NCBI GenBank assembly: GCA_016927065.1
Contig: JAFGNJ010000004.1
Span: 248,001 to 312,000, forward strand
Source of the DNA: Deltaproteobacteria bacterium
Lineage (GTDB): Bacteria > Desulfobacterota > B13-G15 > RBG-16-54-18
DNA length: 64,000 bases
Direction of reading: 5' to 3'
The notes beneath the pieces were generated by a model that was not told the origin of the DNA, searched no databases, and worked only from the letters and a program-made list of their open reading frames with translations. This document shows, piece after piece, positions 16,501-23,646 of the stretch. The position numbers and the translations under genes were made by a program. The stretch's first letter is position 1. Each line of letters begins with the position of its first letter.

Positions 16501-17886
16501 ATGGACCCAAACATCATAATAAAGCTCAATACGCTCTGGGAGCGTATCTACCCTTACCTCTCTCGCTTTGTCACGGACACCTATCGAAAGCAGGGGGGGG
16601 ATGTACTGGAACTTGGCCCCTTCGCCGGAGGAATCGCCCAGGGAATCCTCTCGAGTGCAACTGAATTCAGGATCGTTATTGCCGATACATCGCCCGGCAT
16701 TTTTGATGACCTGCGAAAGGAGATCAACGAAACTCCTCTCGCGCAGCGGATGATAATTACCTCTTCTCCCTTTTCTCCGCTGGTTTTTTCGGACCAGAGT
16801 TTCGACCTTGTCATCTTCCGTGGGGCCTTTTTCTTTCTCAACCCCGCTATCTTGCAAGAGATCCATCGTGTGCTGAGACCCGGCGGTTGTGCCATCGTGG
16901 GAGGGGGCTATGGACCAATTACCCCCCAGACCCTTATTGACGAAATAGCTGAGGAGTCAAAGCAGTTGAATCAACTCTTGGGGAAACCTTGGATGAGACA
17001 AGAGGATCTGAGAAAGATCATCCAAGAGGCATCCCTGCAAGCCTATGCGGAAGTCTCCACTGAAGGAGGGCTGTGGGTGATCTTGAGAAAGGGGGGTGAC
17101 AAGGAGAAGACTCCATCCTTAGCCGACACCCTCTCGCTTGAATCACACGAGGTCATTGCCCTGACAGGGGGAGGGGGAAAGACAACCCTGATGTTCGCCC
17201 TGGCCGAGGAACTCCGCGACAAAGGTCTTAGGGTAATTACGACGACCACCACGAAGATATTCGAGCCCACGCCTGACCAGACCCCTTTTCTTATTATTGA
17301 AGCAGATGAGGGAAGGGCCATGACCTCAATCAAAGAAGGGCTCCTGCACAACGGCCATGTCACCTTTGCTGCCCAAAGATTCCCCGAGGGGAAAATCGGT
17401 GGGGTGGACCCGCAACTCATCGATAAGATGGCCCGGGAACTTTCGGTCGATCATATAATAGTCGAAGCCGACGGGGCAAAGAGACTTCCTATTAAGGCGC
17501 CGGGAGACCAAGAACCGGTTATCCCCACAGCGACCACCCTCCTGATCCCCATCGTCGGGATCGATGCCCTGGGAAAACCCCTGAACGGGGAGCAGGCCTT
17601 CCGCCCTGAACGCATCGCCGAGCTGACAGAGACACAGCTTGGAGCTCCCATCACCCCCCAGCTCATTGCAACCATAATGATACACCCCCAGGGGCTTATG
17701 AAGGGAACTCCTTCGGGGGCCAGAATCATTCCCTTTATTAATAAGGTGGAGACTAAGGAGGACCTCGCCGGGGCGCAGGAGGTGGGTGGAGAGATTCTTA
17801 AAAAGGAGCAGCGGATAGAAAGGGTGGTGTTAAGCAAGCTCTTTTTTCGCCATCCTGTTGTAGAGGTTGTGGAGAGGAGAAGCTGA
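16501..17886 (+). CDS. fusion of a SAM-dependent methyltransferase with selenium cofactor protein YqeC
   Basis: A 461-residue two-domain protein. Residues 1-200 form a class I methyltransferase: VLELGPFAGGIAQGIL (motif I, about 35-50), ADTSPGIF, FDLVIFRGAFFFL and EIHRVLRPGGCAIVGGGYG. Residues about 218-461 are a full YqeC: VIALTGGGGKTTLMFALAEEL (P-loop), TTTTKIFEP, IIVEADGAKRLPIKAPG and PFINKVE. YqeC belongs to the selenium-dependent molybdenum hydroxylase set. The frame is continuous with no stop or shift, so this is a true fusion in the assembly. It suggests that a methyl- or SAM-dependent step belongs to the maturation pathway (inference). ATG 16501 follows the yqeB stop by three bases and xdhC starts one base after its stop. 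Confidence 0.86.
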   Translation: MDPNIIIKLNTLWERIYPYLSRFVTDTYRKQGGDVLELGPFAGGIAQGILSSATEFRIVIADTSPGIFDDLRKEINETPLAQRMIITSSPFSPLVFSDQSFDLVIFRGAFFFLNPAILQEIHRVLRPGGCAIVGGGYGPITPQTLIDEIAEESKQLNQLLGKPWMRQEDLRKIIQEASLQAYAEVSTEGGLWVILRKGGDKEKTPSLADTLSLESHEVIALTGGGGKTTLMFALAEELRDKGLRVITTTTTKIFEPTPDQTPFLIIEADEGRAMTSIKEGLLHNGHVTFAAQRFPEGKIGGVDPQLIDKMARELSVDHIIVEADGAKRLPIKAPGDQEPVIPTATTLLIPIVGIDALGKPLNGEQAFRPERIAELTETQLGAPITPQLIATIMIHPQGLMKGTPSGARIIPFINKVETKEDLAGAQEVGGEILKKEQRIERVVLSKLFFRHPVVEVVERRS

Positions 17887-17887
17887 A

Positions 17888-18949
17888 ATGAAAAGGCTCT
17901 ATCAAGAGATCGTAAAAATCCTATCCCAGCGGGAAAAGGCGGTCCTGGCAACGGTGATCCAGCAGTCGGGCTCTGCCCCGCGAAAAGGCGGCGCCCAGAT
18001 GCTGATCAGGGAGGACGGATCGTTTCTAGGAAGCGTGGGGGGCGGACGCCTCGAGGCCGATGTACTAAGGGAGGCCCGAACAGTCATGACCGAGGGAAAG
18101 ACAAAATTTCTGGACTTTCCTTTGACAGGCACGGAGGTGGCTGAGGCCGGGATGATCTGCGGCGGGGATGTGGAGCTCTTTCTCGAACCCCTCCCTCCTG
18201 CGCTCATGGATATTTTTACCCAGATACTTGAAGTGCAAAAGAAAGGAGAAGAGGCCGTATTGGCCACCATTATCAGTGAAGAACCAAACAAGGAAGGGCT
18301 GACAAGAAAAAGTCTGCTTAGTTCTCAAGGCAATACCATCGGCCCCATCGCATTGGACCCCAAGGCCCGCCAATCGGCCCAAAAAGTCATCAAGGAGAAG
18401 AGGCCACAACTCATCCCCTATGAGGGGAAAAGACTCTATCTGGAGCCGATCTTCGCCGAGCCCACCCTCTACATCTTCGGGGCAGGACACATATCACGCT
18501 CAATCGCACCCGTGGCCTCTCTGGTGGGGTTTCAGGTCGTTGTTATTGACGACCGCGCCGAGTTCGCCAGCCGCGAGCACTTCCCCCTGGCAGATGAGAT
18601 CTGGGTTGAAGAGTTTGAAGCGGTAGGGAGAAGGATCGAGCCGGATGAGCAGGCCTATATGGTGATCGTCACCCGAGGACACACGCACGACTACACGGTC
18701 TTGAAGCAGGTCTTGCCCATGAAAAGCCGCTATATCGGGATGATCGGGAGCAGCCGGAAACGCAACACGATCTATAAAAAACTCTTGCAGGAGGGACATA
18801 CCCAGAAGGAACTGGATCGAGTCTATGCCCCCATCGGCCTCGCAATCGGCGCGGAGACTCCGGAGGAGATCGCCGTGAGCATCGTCGCCGAGCTGATCCA
18901 GGTGAGGGGGGTAGGGAAGCCCCCTCCAGAAAAGGAGTGGAAGGTATAA
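17888..18949 (+). CDS. xdhC: XdhC/CoxI family molybdenum hydroxylase maturation protein
   Basis: A 353-residue protein of the XdhC/CoxI family, chaperones that receive and sulfurate the molybdenum cofactor before it is placed in xanthine-dehydrogenase-type enzymes. The N-terminal XdhC_CoxI domain shows VLATVIQQSGSAPRKGGAQM and GSVGGGRLEADVL (about residues 19-60), and MICGGDVELFLEPL. The C-terminal Rossmann domain has IFGAGHISRSIAPVASLVGF and VTRGHTHDYTVLKQVL then GMIGSSRKRNTIYKKL. Length is normal. It is the last gene of the maturation operon; its natural client in this window is the molybdenum enzyme at 30505-34239. Confidence 0.9.
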   Translation: MKRLYQEIVKILSQREKAVLATVIQQSGSAPRKGGAQMLIREDGSFLGSVGGGRLEADVLREARTVMTEGKTKFLDFPLTGTEVAEAGMICGGDVELFLEPLPPALMDIFTQILEVQKKGEEAVLATIISEEPNKEGLTRKSLLSSQGNTIGPIALDPKARQSAQKVIKEKRPQLIPYEGKRLYLEPIFAEPTLYIFGAGHISRSIAPVASLVGFQVVVIDDRAEFASREHFPLADEIWVEEFEAVGRRIEPDEQAYMVIVTRGHTHDYTVLKQVLPMKSRYIGMIGSSRKRNTIYKKLLQEGHTQKELDRVYAPIGLAIGAETPEEIAVSIVAELIQVRGVGKPPPEKEWKV

Positions 18950-18955
18950 AAGGCG

Positions 18956-18984
18956 TTGACCTGTCACCGGAGTTTCGGTAAAGT
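18956..18984 (+). promoter_or_regulatory. promoter of tRNA-Gln
   Basis: TTGACC (18956-18961), 17-base spacer, TAAAGT (18979-18984), start about four bases before the tRNA. Confidence 0.6.
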
Positions 18985-18994
18985 TATAAAAAAG

Positions 18995-19068
18995 TGGGGG
19001 ATCGTTCAACGGTAGGACAGCGGACTCTGACTCCGTCAATCCAGGTTCGAATCCTGGTCCCCCAGCCA
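18995..19068 (+). tRNA. tRNA-Gln (anticodon CTG)
   Basis: Cloverleaf with acceptor TGGGGGA/TCCCCCA, discriminator G and encoded CCA; loop CTCTGAC gives CTG, glutamine. The weak U1-A72 pair is typical of tRNA-Gln and helps GlnRS. glnS lies 1.7 kb away. Confidence 0.95.
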
Positions 19069-19078
19069 CTGATTGCAG

Positions 19079-19104
19079 AGGGGTTAGAAATAACCCCTTT
19101 TTTT
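19079..19104 (+). terminator. intrinsic terminator of tRNA-Gln
   Basis: AGGGGTTA, GAAA loop, TAACCCCT followed by a T tract: eight-pair perfect stem with tetraloop. Confidence 0.9.
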
Positions 19105-19151
19105 ATTGCAAGGCCTGCGTTGAACAACTCTCAAGTTTGACTACCTCCTTA

Positions 19152-19180
19152 TTGACAAATCCCAGCATTTAGCCTACGTT
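19152..19180 (+). promoter_or_regulatory. candidate promoter of the 19269 gene
   Basis: TTGACA (19152-19157), 17-base spacer, TACGTT (19175-19180). Good -35, weak -10. Confidence 0.35.
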
Positions 19181-19268
19181 TTTCGTATATTGTGCAAGGT
19201 TCCAGTTATCCATTGGGGGATTTAGTTAACAACCAAAGAAGGCACATTCATGCCAAGGAGGTTTTGTT

Positions 19269-19616
19269 ATGAAAAAACATTCAAAATCGATGTGGCCGTT
19301 GTCGCTCTTGGTTTTGATAGCTGTTTTTATAATGACATTTCCTTTATATGCTGATCAATCACAAGGATTTGATCGCCAAAAAGTTAAACTGCTGACCGAC
19401 GCTGCAAAGGAGAGCAAAGCAGAAGTTAAAACGCTGTTCGGCGAGCCTACAACAACCGCACCGATCAAGAAGACTGAAGAAGGATGTATTGAACTCTGGA
19501 TCTATACAAAAGTTATCATGGATGGAATTACACTAGTTAAAACCGAGTTTTTGTATGTCGGTTTTGATGAAGCGGGATACGTCTGTAGCGCAGAAGTAAC
19601 TGATGAGAAGAATTAG
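19269..19616 (+). CDS. small exported protein, BamE/SmpA-like
   Basis: A 115-residue protein with a signal peptide (residues 1-28, cut after LYA) and an 87-residue mature part. KVKLLTDAAKESKAEVKTLFGEP followed by two or three strands (CIELWIYTKV, KTEFLYVGFDEAGYV) resembles the helix-turn then beta layout of SmpA/OmlA (BamE-like) proteins, where a helix leads to a GxP turn. There is no lipobox, so it is periplasmic. Function unknown. ATG 19269 follows AAGGAGG. Single gene with its own terminator at 19726-19751. Confidence 0.72.
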   Translation: MKKHSKSMWPLSLLVLIAVFIMTFPLYADQSQGFDRQKVKLLTDAAKESKAEVKTLFGEPTTTAPIKKTEEGCIELWIYTKVIMDGITLVKTEFLYVGFDEAGYVCSAEVTDEKN

Positions 19617-19725
19617 TAGGTTTGGCGTACTGGATGATTGAGGTTCTTGTGAGAAGGGGATTCTAAGCAATGAGGAGGTGTTGGAAGATCTTAAGAAGAT
19701 GAGGTATAAAAGACCCCTTCGCGGG

Positions 19726-19751
19726 GCCTGGTTCAATCAGGCATCATTTTT
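19726..19751 (+). terminator. terminator after the small exported protein
   Basis: GCCTG, loop GTTCAAT, CAGGC then ATCATTTTT. A second small hairpin, CCCC-TTCGC-GGGG, lies just before. The gap 19617-19835 otherwise has no supported gene. Confidence 0.55.
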
Positions 19752-19793
19752 CATCCACCTGATTCTAATGGGCTAAACATATCCCCTCCTTTC

Positions 19794-19813
19794 AAAAAGG
19801 GATTCCGTATCCC
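19794..19813 (-). terminator. terminator of the TIR gene
   Basis: Minus strand GGGAT, ACGGA loop, ATCCC, TTTTT, 23 bases past the stop codon. Confidence 0.6.
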
Positions 19814-19835
19814 ATTTCTCCAAACATGTCAAGCC

Positions 19836-20639
19836 TTACAATTTTTTAACAAAAGATTTATCTTTCTTTTTCCTTTTGTCCTCTTTCCTTACTTCTAATA
19901 GCTCATCCAAAAATCCATTGAAATGGTCTGATGCATCCTCAACTTCATCTTTCTTATAACCTGCATCTTGCATCATTCTTAGAAGTCCTAAAGCGCTTGG
20001 TTGTGCTCCATGTCGCAATTCAGCAAGTCTACCTAGTCGAGATGAAGACAATTCCGATTCCTGTTCCTTGCTAAGATGGCGGACTATTTGTAGAATCTCA
20101 TTAAGTTTGTCGCCAGAAGAACGTTCTTGTTTTTTGTCTTTTGGAGCTTTTTCTGCTAGATCTCTAATTTTTCTTAATTCCTCCTCAAGTTCAGGCCAAC
20201 ACCTTTTGAAAGCCTTTTGTAGTATCTCATTGTCCAAAGCCTCTTCGCCAAGTGCTTTGTTTATACTTTTAATAAGTTTGAGCGTATCTTCTTTTTTAGC
20301 TTCTGTCATTTGGAATAGGGTATGGGGCCCCTTTATATCAGTTGATTTAAGCTCTAAAAGATAAGGAGAAACTCGATCTCTATTATTGATAGAGTTTGAA
20401 AGGGCGCCACTTTCGAATAGAATCCAAGGAGCTTCTAAATTATCTAAAGTTAAACAAACAATACCAAAATTTGCTTTTTTTAGATTCTCTTCAAGCTCTT
20501 TTGTCCAGCGTGCTCCTTTATCAATATCTTCTTCTGACATCCATGGCTTAACTTTTTGAATAACCTGTGGTAGCCAATCACGCAGTGCTTTGGCAACAGA
20601 CTTGCTTGTATCGCCTGACCAACAGATAAAAACGTCCAT
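19836..20639 (-). CDS. TIR-domain protein
   Basis: A 267-residue cytosolic protein. Residues 1-130 form a TIR fold: strand A with MDVFICWSGDTSKSVAKAL, a BB-like region (WMSEEDIDKGARWTKELEENL) and PWILFESGALSN, where Glu76 sits at the place of the catalytic glutamate of NAD-cleaving bacterial TIR enzymes. The C-terminal half is a charged helical region (about 150-267) with a lysine-rich tail and no recognised sensor domain. Bacterial TIR proteins often deplete NAD or make signals in anti-phage defence; here that is inference, since no partner gene adjoins it. ATG 20639 follows AGGGG. It is markedly AT-richer than glnS next door, which points to acquisition. Confidence 0.82.
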   Translation of the reverse strand: MDVFICWSGDTSKSVAKALRDWLPQVIQKVKPWMSEEDIDKGARWTKELEENLKKANFGIVCLTLDNLEAPWILFESGALSNSINNRDRVSPYLLELKSTDIKGPHTLFQMTEAKKEDTLKLIKSINKALGEEALDNEILQKAFKRCWPELEEELRKIRDLAEKAPKDKKQERSSGDKLNEILQIVRHLSKEQESELSSSRLGRLAELRHGAQPSALGLLRMMQDAGYKKDEVEDASDHFNGFLDELLEVRKEDKRKKKDKSFVKKL

Positions 20640-20747
20640 TTTTATCCCCTGCAAACGAATGTACTCGTTTACGTCCTAAAATTCAAGCCCATCTTCTTCC
20701 ACCTCTTGATATAGCAAGGCGTGATTGTAGCGCCAAACTATACACTT

Positions 20748-22445
20748 CTATTTACCGTCCTTCTCCTGCATCTTGGCCCAGGTGTCGCGCAGGGTGACGA
20801 TGCGGTTGAACAGAAGGCTGTCCTCAGAGGAATCAACTGGATCGACGCAGAAATATCCAAGTCGCTCGAACTGGTATCTGCTCCCTGGGGCTGCCTGTGC
20901 CAGGCCCGGTTCGACCTTGCATGAGGTCAGTGTCTCCAAGGAGTCCGGGTTCACGAACGCAGTAAATTCCGTGCCGGCCTTTTCAGCCTCAGCCCCTGGA
21001 TTGGCTACTGTAAAGAGGCGGTCATAAAGCCGCACCTCCGCCTCCTGGCAAAGGGGGGCCGAAACCCAGTGGATTGTGGCCTTCACCTTTCTGTTGTCCG
21101 GAGCATACCCGCCCCTGGTCTCAGGGTCATAGGTGCAGTGTATCTCCGTAATCTCCCCGGTCTTTTTGTCTTTGATTACCTGTTCGCATTTAATGAAGTA
21201 AGCATAGCGCAGCCGAACCTCGCGTCCAGGCGCCAGGCGGAAGAACTTTTTCGGGGCGTCCTCCAAAAAATCGTCTTGTTCAATATAGAGCTCGCGCGAA
21301 AAGGGGATCTTGCGCGACCCCATGCCGGGGTCTTGTGGATGATTCGGCGCGTCGAACTCCTCCGTCTTGTCCGCAGGGTAGTTGTCGATGATTACCTTCA
21401 GGGGACGCAGTACGGCCATGGCGCGGGGGGCGTGTTCGTTTAAGTCGTCTCTCACACAGTGTTCGAGCAATTCCATATCGACAACGCTATCGTTTTTGGC
21501 CACCCCGATGCGCTCGCAGAAGGTTCGAATGGCATCTGGCGTGTAGCCCCGCCTGCGCATCCCTGCCAGCGTCGGCATGCGGGGATCTGACCATCCACTG
21601 ACAAGCCCCTTGCCCACCAAGTCTGCCAGCATCCGCTTGCTCATGACCGTGTAGCTGAGGTTGAGACGCGCGAACTCGATCTGCTGAGGATGACACGGGG
21701 TCTTCAGCTCGTCGAGGATCCAGTCGTAGAGGGGGCGGTTGTTTTCGAACTCCAGTGTGCAGAGGGAGTGAGTGATCCCTTCGATAGCATCAGAGAGGCA
21801 GTGGGCAAAGTCGTACATCGGATAGATGCACCACTGATCTCCTGTGCGGTAGTGGGGGACCTTCTTGATGCGATAGAGGACCGGGTCGCGCATATTCAGA
21901 TTGGGGGATGCCATATCGATTCGGGCGCGCAGGACATGGGCGCCGTCCGCGAATTCTCCCGCACGCATGCGTTCAAAAAGATCTAAGCTCTCCTCTGCTG
22001 ACCGGTTACGATAGGGGCTCTCTTTGCCCGGCTCGGTTAAGGTGCCCCGGTGTTCCCTGATTTCATCAGGGCTCAAACTGCATATATAGGCCTTGCCGGC
22101 CTTAATGAGCTGGAGGGCGTATTGGTAGAGCTGCTCAAAGTAGTCGGACGCAAAGAACTCCCGGTCATTCCATTCGAAACCAAGCCACCGAACATCCGCC
22201 TTGATCGCATCCACGTATTCGATTGACTCACCGCTGGGGTCGGTGTCATCGAAGCGCAGGTTGCAGGTGCCCTTGTAGTCGGCGGCGATGCCGAAGTTGA
22301 GGCAGATGGACTTGGCGTGCCCGATGTGGAGATAGCCGTTCGGCTCCGGCGGAAAGCGGGTTGCCACCCGTCCGTCATGTTTATTCGCCTGCAGGTCTTT
22401 GGTGATGATGACACGGATGAAATCAGTCGAAGGTGGCTTTGCCAA
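20748..22445 (-). CDS. glnS: glutaminyl-tRNA synthetase
   Basis: A 565-residue class I synthetase that charges tRNA-Gln directly. The [15 protein letters not shown] signature (residues 32-46) holds HIGH, followed by [23 protein letters not shown] is the KMSKS equivalent near residue 270; the C-terminal two beta-barrels that read the anticodon are present to the end. Start is TTG 22445 with AGAGGA upstream; no ATG follows before conserved [10 protein letters not shown], so the unusual codon is accepted. Its presence means Gln-tRNA need not be made by GatCAB amidation. It is flanked by tRNA-Gln and tRNA-Glu, both on the other strand. Confidence 0.96.
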   Translation of the reverse strand: MAKPPSTDFIRVIITKDLQANKHDGRVATRFPPEPNGYLHIGHAKSICLNFGIAADYKGTCNLRFDDTDPSGESIEYVDAIKADVRWLGFEWNDREFFASDYFEQLYQYALQLIKAGKAYICSLSPDEIREHRGTLTEPGKESPYRNRSAEESLDLFERMRAGEFADGAHVLRARIDMASPNLNMRDPVLYRIKKVPHYRTGDQWCIYPMYDFAHCLSDAIEGITHSLCTLEFENNRPLYDWILDELKTPCHPQQIEFARLNLSYTVMSKRMLADLVGKGLVSGWSDPRMPTLAGMRRRGYTPDAIRTFCERIGVAKNDSVVDMELLEHCVRDDLNEHAPRAMAVLRPLKVIIDNYPADKTEEFDAPNHPQDPGMGSRKIPFSRELYIEQDDFLEDAPKKFFRLAPGREVRLRYAYFIKCEQVIKDKKTGEITEIHCTYDPETRGGYAPDNRKVKATIHWVSAPLCQEAEVRLYDRLFTVANPGAEAEKAGTEFTAFVNPDSLETLTSCKVEPGLAQAAPGSRYQFERLGYFCVDPVDSSEDSLLFNRIVTLRDTWAKMQEKDGK

Positions 22446-22531
22446 TGTCGTCCTCTCGTCATCTAGGGGATCTTATCTTGCCCGCAAGGATACCACGAGA
22501 GGGGGTTGATGTCCATGAGGTGAGAAAAGTA

Positions 22532-22560
22532 TTGCACTATGCATTGGGGGGGGGTATTAT
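22532..22560 (+). promoter_or_regulatory. promoter of tRNA-Glu
   Basis: TTGCAC (22532-22537), 17-base spacer that includes a run of nine G, TATTAT (22555-22560). It would give a leader of about 80 bases before the tRNA. The 200-base gap 22446-22645 holds nothing else I can support. Confidence 0.5.
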
Positions 22561-22645
22561 CAGGCGCGGTTTCTGCGCTTGCCTTGTTCAGGGGGTTTGG
22601 TTACAGTGTGTACAGAGTTTTCGGAACTGCATATCGGCGGTCACG

Positions 22646-22720
22646 GTCCCATCGTCTAGTGGCCTAGGACATCGGCCTCTCACGCCGAAAACAGGGGTTC
22701 GACTCCCCTTGGGACCACCA
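22646..22720 (+). tRNA. tRNA-Glu (anticodon CTC)
   Basis: Cloverleaf with acceptor GTCCCAT/TTGGGAC, encoded CCA; loop CTCTCAC gives CTC, glutamate. Confidence 0.95.
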
Positions 22721-22730
22721 AATATATCAG

Positions 22731-22760
22731 GGAGCTGGCGAAGCAGCGGGCTCCTTTTTT
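22731..22760 (+). terminator. terminator of tRNA-Glu
   Basis: GGAGC-TG-GC, GAAGCA loop, GC-GG-GCTCC and six T: a stem with one internal mismatch and a U tract. Confidence 0.75.
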
Positions 22761-23014
22761 ATTGCAAGTGTCTTAAAAGTGTCCATCTTTTTTACCAAAA
22801 GTGCCAATTATTGTCACTTATCACATATCGATATTCGTCCATAATGCCATCTGTGCATGACAATTTTGCAGAAAAAACCAATGATTTCCTACTATTAAGA
22901 TTTAAAAAGGGGTTGGCATATAGATTGCTAATTTTTAAAAGTTGAGTCGGAAAGAAAGTTTGGGTGAAGAGCGTGTTAACCGTAGATGACAAAAAACCTT
23001 TAAGGAGAAACAAT

Positions 23015-23488
23015 ATGTATAAGCTTATGTCTTTTGTAATAATCGGATTTTTCTTGCTCGTGCCTTCAGCTTATGCAGAATGTCCACCTGGATTTCCCGT
23101 AGATTGCGGGGATGGTTGGTGCTGCCCATCAGATAAGCCGGTCTGCTGTGGAGATGGGACGTGCTGCCAATCCGGTACGTACTGCTGTCCTGGGGGATGC
23201 TGCTCTGAGAACACGGCGAATACCTGCCCGCCCGGATATCCCATAGATTGTGGAAATGGGACCTGCTGCCCAAGTGGTTCTTACTGCTGTTCTGAGGGGT
23301 GTTGCCCAGAAAAAAGGGACCCATGTCCAGGCCAGCTTACCTGTATGACTTACTTTTGCGGTGGGACCGATCAGAATCCTTATGTCTGTTGCCCCCCGGG
23401 GTTTCCATATTTGAACCACTGCGATTGCAAGTGTTATGAGACAACTAACTTTGATTGTGGATCGTACTCTAAGTGCAGCGCATACTGA
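23015..23488 (+). CDS. cysteine-rich secreted protein with granulin-like repeats
   Basis: A 157-residue protein with signal peptide (residues 1-21, cut after AYA). The mature 136 residues contain 30 cysteines, ten of them as CC pairs in the first 90 residues. Two tandem units begin CPPGFPVDCGDGWCC and CPPGYPIDCGNGTCC, each followed by YCC and GCC pairs spaced as in granulin modules; a third partial unit (CCPPGFPYLNHC) ends the protein. Such disulfide-stapled domains are common in eukaryotic growth factors and occur sporadically in bacteria; the role here is unknown. ATG 23015 follows AAGGAG; the longer in-frame ATG upstream would bury the signal peptide. Needs oxidative folding in the periplasm or outside. 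Confidence 0.8.
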   Translation: MYKLMSFVIIGFFLLVPSAYAECPPGFPVDCGDGWCCPSDKPVCCGDGTCCQSGTYCCPGGCCSENTANTCPPGYPIDCGNGTCCPSGSYCCSEGCCPEKRDPCPGQLTCMTYFCGGTDQNPYVCCPPGFPYLNHCDCKCYETTNFDCGSYSKCSAY

Positions 23489-23592
23489 GGTACTGTTGTT
23501 CTCTGTGATTGGTGCCGCACATTGTTCTGAGTTTTATCTAAGGTAACACCTCCTGAGCACAGATCATCTTGCCAATACAAACCGAAAAATAA

Positions 23593-23626
23593 TCCCGTGA
23601 CTCCTTGCGAGAAAGGAGTCACGGGA
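23593..23626 (-). terminator. terminator of the catabolic operon
   Basis: Minus strand TCCCGTGACTCCTT, six-base loop, AAGGAGTCACGGGA then ATTATTTTT. Fourteen perfect pairs, just past the last gene of the 34-23.6 kb operon. Confidence 0.85.
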
Positions 23627-23646
23627 CATCACATACGCTGCTCTTA

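Noticed and set aside
18500-19069. Minus-strand open frame that includes the tRNA-Gln complement
   Set aside because: It reads through a tRNA and antisense to xdhC; the N-terminal peptide is a translated tRNA.
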